Assembly: GCA_963759125.1 (NCBI GenBank)
Contig: CAVWXN010000009.1
Location: 422,494 to 486,493, forward strand
Reading direction: 5' to 3'
Length of the DNA stretch: 64,000 nt
From: JABDQA01 sp963759125
GTDB lineage: Bacteria; Desulfobacterota; Desulfobulbia; Desulfobulbales; Desulfocapsaceae
Shown here: in pieces, positions 9,915 to 17,921 of the stretch
How positions within the stretch are numbered: position 1 is the stretch's first letter
Layout: each line of letters begins with the position of its first letter
The notes under the pieces: model-generated
Told to the model about the DNA's origin: nothing
The model's input: the letters and a program-made list of their open reading frames with translations, nothing else
Databases searched by the model: none
Made by a program: the position numbers and the translations under genes

Positions 9915-10751
9915 ATGAAAGCTTTTTATATCGATTTATCCATCTGCAACGGCTGTTATTGTTGTCAGATAGGCTGCAAAGATGAACACGTCGCCAACGA
10001 TTGGACCCCCTACGCCAAACCCCAGCCCGACACCGGACAGTTCTGGATCGGTATCAAAGAATACGTCCGGGGTCAGGTCCCGAAGGTGAAAGTGACCTAC
10101 ATTCCAAAACTGTGCCATCATTGTGATGATGCGCCCTGTATTGAGCAGTGTCAGTTCGAGGCGATTATCAAGCGTCAAGATGGTATCGTTCTCATCAGGC
10201 CTGAGGACTGCACGGGGTGCAGACTCTGCCAGTCAGCCTGTCCCCATGAGGCAATCTTTTTTAACGAGGACCTGATGATTGCCCAGAAATGCACCGGCTG
10301 CTCACATCTCATTGACAATGATCCTGACTGGACCGTGCCCCGCTGTGTCGATCAATGCCCCACTGAGGCCATACAATTTGGCGACGAAGAGGATTTTCAG
10401 GAGTTTATCGCTGAAGCGCAACTGATCAATCCGGAAGCAGGCACAAAATCACGTGTGTACTACAAGAACCTGCCGAAAAAATTTATCGGCGGCACACTCT
10501 ACGATCCCGATGAAAAGGAAGTCATCATTGGAGCTGAATGTGCACTGCAGGACCGAGAAACGGGGGAAGTTTGCACCACTGAAACAGACAATTTCGGCGA
10601 TTTCTGGTTTAATGATCTGGAGGATGACAGAACCTTCAGCCTGACTTTCAAGAAAGACACTGATTCGTTGACTCTGGAAGAGGTCACCAGCGAACAAGAT
10701 CTGTCACTGGGAGATATCCCCATGAGGCTGCAACAATCCAAAGAAGGTTAA
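9915..10751 (+). CDS. Transhydroxylase-like Fe-S subunit with C-terminal Ig/transthyretin-like domain
   Basis: 278 residues. Ferredoxin-type cysteine clusters: CNGCYCCQIGC near residues 12-22, CHHCDDAPCIEQC, CTGCRLCQSAC and CTGC with a later C. These should hold about four [4Fe-4S] centres, though the transhydroxylase small subunit is known to hold three. GTKSRVYYKNLPKKFIGGTLYD leads to a C-terminal beta-sandwich (ETGEVCTTETDNFGDFWFNDL) like the carboxypeptidase-regulatory/transthyretin domain of the transhydroxylase small subunit. That architecture is the best support for the assignment of the upstream gene. It has an AAGGAG box and starts 2 bp after the large-subunit stop. No signal peptide is seen, so the complex is probably cytoplasmic. 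Confidence 0.88.
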   Translation: MKAFYIDLSICNGCYCCQIGCKDEHVANDWTPYAKPQPDTGQFWIGIKEYVRGQVPKVKVTYIPKLCHHCDDAPCIEQCQFEAIIKRQDGIVLIRPEDCTGCRLCQSACPHEAIFFNEDLMIAQKCTGCSHLIDNDPDWTVPRCVDQCPTEAIQFGDEEDFQEFIAEAQLINPEAGTKSRVYYKNLPKKFIGGTLYDPDEKEVIIGAECALQDRETGEVCTTETDNFGDFWFNDLEDDRTFSLTFKKDTDSLTLEEVTSEQDLSLGDIPMRLQQSKEG

Positions 10752-10769
10752 AACCAAAAGGGATACGGC

Positions 10770-11588
10770 ATGACTGTCATAACGATTTCAAGGACTTTAT
10801 ACAGCGGCGGCGAACAAATTGCCGAGGAAGTTGCCCAACGGTTGGGATATCCATGCCTGCGACGAAAGGAGCTCATTCTTGGCGCTGCCGAGTATTTTCA
10901 TTTCGAGGAGGCCAAACTTATCGAGGCCATGGCTGAACCTCCAAGGCTCTGGCAGCAGGACAGGGATAAAAGAGATGCCCATTTCAATTTAATCCGGGCC
11001 ACCTTTTTACGACGCTGCCAGGAGCAGAAAGGGTTGGTCTACCACGGTTTTTCCGGCCAGGAATTGATTAGGAATGTACCCCACGTCCTGCGTGTACTGG
11101 TAATGGCCGAGGAATCATATCGACTGGATACGGCAACCAGCCGCTCAGGAGCCGACCGTGACCAGGCCTTGGCCGACATCAAAGCGAGCGACAAGAAATT
11201 CAGCAAATGGACCCGCCTGATGTACGGGTTCGAGTGGAACAACCCGGCCCTCTACGATCTCTGCTTCAATATCGGCCGAGTGAGCCCTAAGAGCGCCGTC
11301 GATACCATCCTGGGAATCATCGCCAGCGGTGATTTTGACCCGACGGAGGCGTCGATGCAGAAGTTCAACGACGAACTTCTTGCCTGTACCGTCTGGTCGG
11401 CGATTACCCAGAATGAAGAAACAAGCGGCGCCTATCTGGAAGCATCGGCCAGGCAGGGTCGGGTGCTGCTTACCGGCACCGCCCGTTCCCAAAAGATCTT
11501 GCAGGCGATCACTGCTCTGGCTGAGACCGTTGATGGGGTGGAGGAGTTGGTTAACGAGATGAATATTGGTACGATCTGGCGCTCCTGA
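10770..11588 (+). CDS. Cytidylate-kinase-like protein with C-terminal BON domain
   Basis: 272 residues. The N-terminus (ITISRTLYSGGEQIAEEVA) matches the cytidylate-kinase-like family, but its P-loop has YSGGE where kinases have GSGGR/K, so phosphotransfer is doubtful. The last 50 residues (GRVLLTGTARSQKIL and following) form a BON domain, a small lipid- or ligand-binding module. It follows the Fe-S subunit by 18 bp in the same orientation, so it belongs to the operon. Kinase-like genes of this kind are often seen beside respiratory or molybdoenzyme genes, but no function is known to me; sensing or enzyme maturation is a guess. Confidence 0.75.
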   Translation: MTVITISRTLYSGGEQIAEEVAQRLGYPCLRRKELILGAAEYFHFEEAKLIEAMAEPPRLWQQDRDKRDAHFNLIRATFLRRCQEQKGLVYHGFSGQELIRNVPHVLRVLVMAEESYRLDTATSRSGADRDQALADIKASDKKFSKWTRLMYGFEWNNPALYDLCFNIGRVSPKSAVDTILGIIASGDFDPTEASMQKFNDELLACTVWSAITQNEETSGAYLEASARQGRVLLTGTARSQKILQAITALAETVDGVEELVNEMNIGTIWRS

Positions 11589-11669
11589 CCGTTGACTGCC
11601 CTGGCAAAACGGGCCGCCCAAACCGACCTACGAACAGCCAATGGCCCCTGGATGACCGTCGCCTGTCGA

Positions 11670-13268
11670 TCAGGAGGGATGCAGCCTCTGACCTGGTCGC
11701 CTGATTCCCAATCTGGCCATTCTTGATTCCAGCGTCGTCGGCTTCAAGCCCAGAATCTCGGCCGCTCCGCGTCTGCCTCTGACTCGCCAGCGGGTCGCTT
11801 CGAGGGTGCGTATGATATAGTCCTTCTGGACCTCGTCAAGCGTTCGCGCCTGGTCCGGCCTCAGTCCTCCATCCTTTGGCAGTTCAATTTTGAGCGTCGG
11901 TCCCGAAGATATGATCACCGCCCTCTCGATGACATTCTTGAGTTCCCGGACATTGCCCGGCCAGTCATAGTGACAGAGTTGATTCATGCTGGTTCGGGAA
12001 ATAGTGGCAATGGATTTATCCATTTGTTCACAAAAATCTTTGACAAAATACCAGACCAGCATCGGGATATCTTCCCGTCGTTCCCGCAGCGGTGGAATGG
12101 TTATGGGGAAGACGTTGAGACGATAGTATAAATCGAGACGGAACTCGCCCTTATCGATGGCTTTTCTCAAGTCCCGGTTTGTTGCCGCAATTACCCTCAC
12201 ATCGGAGTGAATGGTCTTGCTGCCGCCAACACGCTCAAAACTGTTCTCCTGCAGCACCCGCAAAAGTTTGACCTGCATACCAGTGGGGATTTCTCCAATC
12301 TCATCGAGAAAGAGTGTAGAACCGTGGGCCAGCTCGAATCGACCGATGCGTCTGGCATCAGCTCCGGTGAATGAACCTCGCTCGTGACCGAAAAGCTCGC
12401 TTTCGATCAGATTGTCCGGTATTGCCGCACAATTGACCGTCACCTTTGGCTTCGCGCTTCGTCTGGAGAGCTTATGAATCGCCTGGGCGATGAGTTCCTT
12501 GCCTACTCCAGTCTCACCGAGAATCAGAACCGTGGTATCAAGTTTGGCAACCTGTTCGACCTGGTTCAGCATCTGTTTGACACCGTTACTCTCCCCTATG
12601 AACTCATGATGAAGATACTTGAGGCTTATCTCCTCTCTCAGATAGGTGTTTTCCGCTTCAAGTCTCTCTTTCAGGTCCTGTATTTCTGAAAACGCCTGGA
12701 GCAGTTCCTGCTCCTTGTTCCTACGAATCAGGGCATTGGCAAAGACCGCACCAAGCATGTTGAGACGTTGAATCAGCACTTCAGGCCACTCCCGCTCAGC
12801 GCGTAAACAGGCGAACCCGGCAACTCCTAAAAATGCCCCCCCGGCGGCCAACGGGATAAGGGCACTGGACTTGATCCCCTGCTTAATACAATGCTCTTTT
12901 TCGACAGTTGCTTCTGCAGGCAATTCAGTGATACTGCTCATCACAATCGGTTCACACTTGAATAACCGGTGGCTGTACCAGGGCTGCTCTTCATTGAGAA
13001 TCAAGTCCGGCATCGGGGTCACACCTGGGACTGCGTAGGCATGCGTTACCCTGAGCTTGCTTCGGTCTTCGGAAAACTGGGCAACGCTGCATCTGTCGAT
13101 ATCCAGATTCTCTGCGATACGCTGCAGCACGGTCTCAATTTCCATATCGATTCTAGCGGCGGGCAAGTTGACAAATTTTCCCGATATATCAGCCAGCAGA
13201 GTCTCAAATTCGAGGCGTTTTTTGATGACGAGTTCGGTGGACTCGGCAACTATCTGTTCATCGGTCAT
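11670..13268 (-). CDS. Sigma54-dependent activator with GAF sensor, Fis-type HTH
   Basis: 532 residues. GAF domain about 10-185 (RIAENLDIDRCSVAQFSED), short coiled linker about 190-215, AAA+ domain about 220-450 with Walker A GETGVGKE, sigma54-contact loop as GSFTGA (Ser for the usual Ala), Walker B STLFLDEIGE and WPGNVRELKN; C-terminal Fis HTH (RRGAAEILGLKPTTLESRM). Such FhlA/NorR-like proteins sense a ligand through GAF and open sigma54 promoters. It points away from the molybdoenzyme gene at 13560, whose upstream region carries a matching promoter at 13475-13490, so it most likely controls that operon. A GAGGAG box precedes the start. Confidence 0.93.
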   Translation of the reverse strand: MTDEQIVAESTELVIKKRLEFETLLADISGKFVNLPAARIDMEIETVLQRIAENLDIDRCSVAQFSEDRSKLRVTHAYAVPGVTPMPDLILNEEQPWYSHRLFKCEPIVMSSITELPAEATVEKEHCIKQGIKSSALIPLAAGGAFLGVAGFACLRAEREWPEVLIQRLNMLGAVFANALIRRNKEQELLQAFSEIQDLKERLEAENTYLREEISLKYLHHEFIGESNGVKQMLNQVEQVAKLDTTVLILGETGVGKELIAQAIHKLSRRSAKPKVTVNCAAIPDNLIESELFGHERGSFTGADARRIGRFELAHGSTLFLDEIGEIPTGMQVKLLRVLQENSFERVGGSKTIHSDVRVIAATNRDLRKAIDKGEFRLDLYYRLNVFPITIPPLRERREDIPMLVWYFVKDFCEQMDKSIATISRTSMNQLCHYDWPGNVRELKNVIERAVIISSGPTLKIELPKDGGLRPDQARTLDEVQKDYIIRTLEATRWRVRGRRGAAEILGLKPTTLESRMARLGIRRPGQRLHPS

Positions 13269-13303
13269 CGCAATCTCCTCTTAATGCACAGCTGGTCTGA
13301 TAA

Positions 13304-13320
13304 TCCTCGCGCAGCGAGGA
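13304..13320. promoter_or_regulatory. Palindrome, candidate upstream activator site
   Basis: TCCTCGC-GCA-GCGAGGA, arms of 7 bp. It lies about 165 bp upstream of the sigma54 promoter and 36 bp upstream of the activator start, a normal place for an enhancer-like site. A second, looser pair CTACGA/TCGTAG lies at 13348-13353 and 13378-13383. Confidence 0.4.
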
Positions 13321-13474
13321 AAATAAGCCCTCTACAGGTGACAAAAACTACGATATATAGGAGGAAAATACGCAATTTCGTAGATATTATCAACGTATCC
13401 GTTGGGGCTATTTTCAGGACCGACAAATAAGACAAGATAACAGGCAGATACAATTGCGACCCGAAAGTAGTCAC

Positions 13475-13490
13475 TGGCACGAAACTTGCG
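13475..13490 (+). promoter_or_regulatory. Sigma54 (-24/-12) promoter of the second molybdoenzyme operon
   Basis: TGGCAC-GAAAC-TTGCG, which satisfies GG-N10-GC exactly and matches the consensus in all but the last base. It lies about 70 bp before the start at 13560 and faces away from the sigma54 activator gene. Confidence 0.8.
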
Positions 13491-13559
13491 ACAAACATTG
13501 TATGCAATTATCCTGATCCACCACAGTCAATCCTACTTCTCTACATAGGGGGAAAGATA

Positions 13560-15800
13560 ATGACCTATGACAAATCAGTAGAAGTTTTTCCAACCACAGT
13601 CTGGTCGGCAGGCGCCGGCTGTCACGGTGCCTGCGGTCAAAAGCTCTATGTAAAGGATGGGAAACTCATTAAAATTGAAGGCGACGAGAATGCGTCCTGG
13701 AACCAGGGCCGATCTTGTCCCCGGGCCTTGGCTCTCACCCAGTATGTGTATCATCCGGACCGGATCACCACGCCTCTGAAACGGGTCGGAAAGCGCGGCG
13801 AAGGCAAGTTCGAACCAATCTCCTGGGAAGAAGCCTTCGATACCTGTGAAGAAAAGCTCAAGTCCATCAGAGACGAGTTCGGCGCTGAATCAGTGGTCTT
13901 CGCCCAGGGTACTGGACGGGATGTCGGCGGCCCAATTTCCTTTCTCTGCTACAACTACGGCAGCCCCAACTGGGTTCAGCTCGGACTCTCCGGCCAATCC
14001 TGCTACACACCCCGGCTGGGGGGGATGAAGGCAACGCTGGGCGATTTCTGTGTGATGGATGCCGGTCAGTTTTCCGCCCTGCGCTATGATGATCCGAACT
14101 ACCAGGTCCCAAAAGTGATTATTGTCTGGGGCCAGAATCCACCCCCCACCTGCTCGGATGGGTTCTTTGGTCACTGGGTAGTCGACTGCATGAAGCGCGG
14201 CAGCAAAATCATTTCCATCGATCCCCGCTACACCTGGATGTCCACCCGGGCCGAATACCATTTGCAGATCAGGCCTGGAACCGATGGGGCACTGGCATTG
14301 GGAATGCTCAATGTGATCATCAATGAAGGGCTGTACGACAAAGAGTTCGTCGATAAATGGACCTACGGATTTGATCGCCTCAAGGAGCGGGTACAGCAGT
14401 ATCCGACCCATAAAGTAGCTGAGATAACCTGGATTCCCGAACAGTTAATCATAAAGGCAGCCAGGTTATATGCCCAGAGCCGTCCGGCCGCCATTCACTG
14501 GGGCGTCCCCATCGACATGAACCCCGAGGGCACGACCGTTGCCCAGGCAATTTCTCATCTGTGGTGCATTACCGGCAACGTTGACAATCCCGGCGGCAAT
14601 GTGATTGCCAGACCGTCCCATGGGGTCACGACCTACCCCTACTCCACCGAAGAACTGGTCGGTTTATACGGGCAGGAACTGGTTGATAAACTAAACCAGG
14701 CCCGTATCGGCTGCGATACCTACCCGATGGTCAAAGGTTTCCGCGGCTGGGCCCAGCCTGACATGGTGATCGACCAGATAGATTCAGGCACCCCCTATCC
14801 CATTAAAGGCGCCTGGATTCAGACGGCTAATATCCTCGGCGGTCAGGCAGCGCGAGCCAAATTCCATTACCAGGCGTTGAAAAAGCTCGATTTTGTGGTG
14901 GTGGTGGACCTCTTTCACAATCCCACCTCCATGGCTCTCGCCGATATTGTCCTGCCTGCCGCCACCTTTGCCGAAAAGGACAGTTTCCGCTCCTGGTGGG
15001 TTCCCCTGGGAGTTATGCACAAGACCATTCAGGTTGGCGACTGCAAATCGGACTGGGAAATCAACATAGAAATGGCCAATCGTCTCAACCCCGACTGCAA
15101 ATATAAAAACATCAAAGAACTCATCAACGACCGGCTGTCAGTCGCGGATATAACCTTTGATGAGCTGGTGAACCAGGGCTCCCAGGCCATGCCCCCCGAA
15201 GGTCACAGCAGCAGACCCTATTACCGCTATGAGAAGGGGTTGCTGCGCCACGACGGTAAACCTGGCTTTACCACCGAGACGGGCAGAATAGAACTCTATT
15301 CAAAGGCCTTTGAAAGCTGGGATGTAGACCCTCTGCCGTTTTATCGGGAGCCGGCCCAGGGTCCGGTAAATACGCCCGAACTCTATGAAAAATATCCGCT
15401 GATCATGATTACCGGAGCCCGATCCCACATGTTCTTTCACTCCGAGCATCGGATGATCCCCTGGCTGCGCGAGAAAAATCCCGAGCCCTATGTTGAGGTT
15501 CATCCAGACACGGCGAAAGAATACGGAGTCTATGATGGCGAGTGGATATATCTGGAAAACGACATGGGCAAGGTCAAACGAAAAGTCCGTATATCGCTCC
15601 GCGTCCACCCGCAAATGATTCATACGCTGCACAGCTGGTGGAAACCGGAACTCAAGGGTAGCGAGCCGGATCTGTTCGGGGTCTGGGACTACCAGATCAA
15701 TCAGATTATCCCCGGTCCCCAGGACAGCAGCTCGGGGTTTGGCGGCGGACAATACAAGACGACGCTCTGCAAGCTCAGCAAGATCAACGAACAGGAGTGA
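13560..15800 (+). CDS. Molybdopterin-dependent oxidoreductase, DMSO reductase family
   Basis: 746-residue intact bis-MGD enzyme. The N-terminus TVWSAGAGCHGACGQKLYVK and NQGRSCPRALAL give three cluster cysteines (C21, C25, C53); the first of the usual four is replaced, near Gly18. SPNWVQLGLSGQSCYTPR holds Cys148, a candidate metal ligand at the place where acetylene hydratase has its W-ligand Cys. The MGD-binding C-terminus (ITGARSHMFFHSEHR) is complete. Relatives include acetylene hydratase and the catechol and lignan dehydroxylases, so dehydroxylation or hydration of an organic substrate is more likely than respiration on an inorganic one. No Tat signal, so cytoplasmic. GGGGGA box before the start; sigma54 promoter upstream; Fe-S partner downstream. 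Confidence 0.88.
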   Translation: MTYDKSVEVFPTTVWSAGAGCHGACGQKLYVKDGKLIKIEGDENASWNQGRSCPRALALTQYVYHPDRITTPLKRVGKRGEGKFEPISWEEAFDTCEEKLKSIRDEFGAESVVFAQGTGRDVGGPISFLCYNYGSPNWVQLGLSGQSCYTPRLGGMKATLGDFCVMDAGQFSALRYDDPNYQVPKVIIVWGQNPPPTCSDGFFGHWVVDCMKRGSKIISIDPRYTWMSTRAEYHLQIRPGTDGALALGMLNVIINEGLYDKEFVDKWTYGFDRLKERVQQYPTHKVAEITWIPEQLIIKAARLYAQSRPAAIHWGVPIDMNPEGTTVAQAISHLWCITGNVDNPGGNVIARPSHGVTTYPYSTEELVGLYGQELVDKLNQARIGCDTYPMVKGFRGWAQPDMVIDQIDSGTPYPIKGAWIQTANILGGQAARAKFHYQALKKLDFVVVVDLFHNPTSMALADIVLPAATFAEKDSFRSWWVPLGVMHKTIQVGDCKSDWEINIEMANRLNPDCKYKNIKELINDRLSVADITFDELVNQGSQAMPPEGHSSRPYYRYEKGLLRHDGKPGFTTETGRIELYSKAFESWDVDPLPFYREPAQGPVNTPELYEKYPLIMITGARSHMFFHSEHRMIPWLREKNPEPYVEVHPDTAKEYGVYDGEWIYLENDMGKVKRKVRISLRVHPQMIHTLHSWWKPELKGSEPDLFGVWDYQINQIIPGPQDSSSGFGGGQYKTTLCKLSKINEQE

Positions 15801-15805
15801 CCATC

Positions 15806-16138
15806 ATGGCGAAAATGGGTCTATTTATTAATTACGATTACTGCACCGGCTGCCAGAGTTGTGCCGTTGCCTGTCAACAGGAGCATGATTTCCCGGCAGG
15901 AAAATGCGGGATCACCGTGACCGAATATGTCTATCCAGCTGAAAAGAAACCGGTTGCCGTGGATTTTCTCCCTTTTCCCAACGAGCTCTGCGATTTGTGT
16001 ATTCGCCGCCATCAGCTGGGAGAAGATCCGGCCTGCGTCAAACACTGCCAGGCTGCCTGTATGATGTTTGGGACGCTGGAGCAGTTGGTAAAAGAAATGG
16101 AGAATACCCCTCGATCCGCCCTTTTTTCACCGCGGTGA
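15806..16138 (+). CDS. Small ferredoxin-type Fe-S subunit of the second molybdoenzyme
   Basis: 110 residues. CTGCQSCAVAC near residues 13-23 and a second group with CDLC, an insertion, CVKHC and a further Cys give room for two [4Fe-4S] clusters. It is the electron-transfer partner of the preceding enzyme. The ATG at 15806 is preferred over the GTG at 15797 because AGGAG ends 8 bases before it; the ribosome site lies inside the end of the upstream gene, so the two are translationally coupled. The ending PRSALFSPR is typical of this short family, so the gene looks complete. Confidence 0.88.
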   Translation: MAKMGLFINYDYCTGCQSCAVACQQEHDFPAGKCGITVTEYVYPAEKKPVAVDFLPFPNELCDLCIRRHQLGEDPACVKHCQAACMMFGTLEQLVKEMENTPRSALFSPR

Positions 16139-16159
16139 GAGTTTTGGCATTGTGTTGGA

Positions 16160-16185
16160 GTAAGCACTGGCACGAAAGCACGGTC
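16160..16185 (+). promoter_or_regulatory. Degenerate -24-like element before dctP1
   Basis: The 13 bases CACTGGCACGAAA of the promoter at 13475 recur here, but the -12 part reads GCACG instead of TTGCG. It could be a weak second sigma54 start for the transporter or a relic. Confidence 0.2.
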
Positions 16186-16238
16186 TCCAGTCTCTAAATA
16201 AGGGGATCAAAGATTAACATTTCTTTGGAGGACCACTG

Positions 16239-17273
16239 ATGCGTAAGAAAAGTATTTTTATGTCGCTGGCGCTGTTTGGAGTGATTTTGGGGTTTGCTGT
16301 CGTGGCAGCGGCCCAGCCGATCACCCTGACTTTTGCCAACCAGAATCCGGACACCAGCTGGAGTGGCATGAAAGCCATTGCACCCTGGGCCAAACAGGTT
16401 GAAGAAGCCACCAACGGTAAAGTCAAAATCCAGATCTTCTACTCCCAGACACTCACCAAAGGTAAAGATGCCTGGGAGGCCACCAAAAATGGAATCGCCG
16501 ACATCTCCTGGTGCTTCCATGGCTACTGGCCGGGATTAACGCCCCTGGCGGACGTGATCAGTTTGCCGGCCCTGCCCTACACCACCGCGGAAAAAGGCAG
16601 TGAAGTACTGTGGAAACTGTACGAAAAGTATCCGGCCATCCAGGAGCAGTTTGCCGACAACAAAATCCTTCTGCTCTTCACCAGTAATCCTTACATTCTG
16701 ATCACCACCAAGAAGCAGGTGAAAACCATGGAAGACATCAAGGGGATGAAAATCAGGATGAGCGGCGGTCCGCCGACTGAAATGATGAAAGCCCTTGGTG
16801 GTACTCCGATGATGGTACCCATGCCGGACAACTACATGTCGCTGCAAAAGGGTGTTATAGATGGTATGGGAGCTCCCTGGGAAGCCATCCACGGGTTCAG
16901 GCTCTATGAAGTAGTAAACTATTATACGGAAACCCCATTCCCGGCTGTCTATTTCTCCATTGCCATGAACAAGAAAAAATGGGACAGCCTGGACAAGGAA
17001 ATCCAGGATGCCATCATGAGCGTCGGCGGCTTGGAAGGTTCAAAGTTCTGGGGCCGCAATCATTTTGATACCGCCAAGGACGGCGTCATGGAAAAGCTCA
17101 AGAGCGAAGGCAAGAGTATCGACATCTACAGCTTCTCCGACGAGGAACGCCAACGCTGGATCGATGCCGCCGGCAAGCCGATCTGGGATCAATGGGTTAA
17201 CAAGATGAAAGAGGCAGGCCACAGTAATGCACAGGAAATTCTCGACACTGCCATTTCCCTGAGCAAAGAATAA
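16239..17273 (+). CDS. TRAP transporter substrate-binding protein DctP (system 1)
   Basis: 344 residues with a Sec signal peptide (MRKKSIFMSLALFGVILG..., cleavage likely after VAAAQ). It is periplasmic and captures a carboxylate. The DctP signature with the carboxylate-binding Arg is in IKGMKIRMSGGPPTEMMKA, followed by MPDNYMSLQKGVIDGMGAPW. TTGGAGG box before the start. It follows the Fe-S subunit by 100 bp and precedes the permease genes, with a strong terminator between. The ligand is unknown; the context suggests an aromatic or related organic acid. Confidence 0.93.
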   Translation: MRKKSIFMSLALFGVILGFAVVAAAQPITLTFANQNPDTSWSGMKAIAPWAKQVEEATNGKVKIQIFYSQTLTKGKDAWEATKNGIADISWCFHGYWPGLTPLADVISLPALPYTTAEKGSEVLWKLYEKYPAIQEQFADNKILLLFTSNPYILITTKKQVKTMEDIKGMKIRMSGGPPTEMMKALGGTPMMVPMPDNYMSLQKGVIDGMGAPWEAIHGFRLYEVVNYYTETPFPAVYFSIAMNKKKWDSLDKEIQDAIMSVGGLEGSKFWGRNHFDTAKDGVMEKLKSEGKSIDIYSFSDEERQRWIDAAGKPIWDQWVNKMKEAGHSNAQEILDTAISLSKE

Positions 17274-17307
17274 TCTGCCGCCTGTCCAATTCTGGCAACT
17301 CATGCAC

Positions 17308-17356
17308 AATCATCCCCCCTTGTTTCCTGTAAGAACAAGAGGGGATGATTTTTTTT
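17308..17356 (+). terminator. Intrinsic terminator between dctP1 and dctQ1
   Basis: 17-bp arms AATCATCCCCCCTTGTT (17308-17324) and AACAAGAGGGGATGATT (17334-17350) with one mismatch, a 9-base loop and eight T. It should cut most transcripts after dctP and so give more binding protein than permease. Confidence 0.85.
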
Positions 17357-17438
17357 ACCCAATTGGGGTAAATACTATTGAAAAGAGGTTTTACCTGCTT
17401 CTCTTGATGATGTCTGAGATCTGCAAGACACGAACAGA

Positions 17439-17921
17439 ATGCTCGCGACAATCGCCAAAAGACTCAGTCAGTTGCTGAGCGGCATCGCCGCCGCGATACT
17501 TGCGCTGATGATGTTTCTCACCGCCCTTGATGTGTGTCTGCGCTATTTTTTCAATCGGCCGCTGGCCGGTGCCTTCGAGCTTGTTGGCTACATGATGGCC
17601 ATTCTAGTACCATTCAGCATCGCCTATTGTTACCAGCAACGGGGCCATATTGTCGTCGATCTCTTTATGGAGAGACTGCGGGCCAAGACAAGAGCAGTGA
17701 TTGATATCATCACCATTTCCGTAACTATGATTTTCACCTTGCTTGTAGCCTGGCAGAACGTGATTTATTTTTTCGAGGTTAAGCACACAGGACTCACCTC
17801 TGCTGTCTTATCGATCCCTGAATATCCTTTTATCTCCCCAACCGCCGTAGCTTTTGCGACGGCGACTCTGATTCTCCTCGTACGCCTGCTGGAGTCTATT
17901 GCGGAGACTTTTGGCAAATGA
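17439..17921 (+). CDS. TRAP transporter small permease DctQ (system 1)
   Basis: 160 residues, four membrane segments (about 12-34, 48-66, 88-108, 128-150). It carries the family features DVCLRYFFNRPLAGAFELVGY and RGHIVVDLF. It forms the membrane complex with DctM. The start at 17439 has no clear ribosome site. It overlaps the DctM start by four bases (ATGA), a sign of coupled translation. Confidence 0.88.
   Translation: MLATIAKRLSQLLSGIAAAILALMMFLTALDVCLRYFFNRPLAGAFELVGYMMAILVPFSIAYCYQQRGHIVVDLFMERLRAKTRAVIDIITISVTMIFTLLVAWQNVIYFFEVKHTGLTSAVLSIPEYPFISPTAVAFATATLILLVRLLESIAETFGK

Noticed and set aside
16160..16185. A second full sigma54 promoter before dctP1
   Set aside because: The -24 half matches, but the -12 half has no GC at the needed distance; kept only as a weak element.
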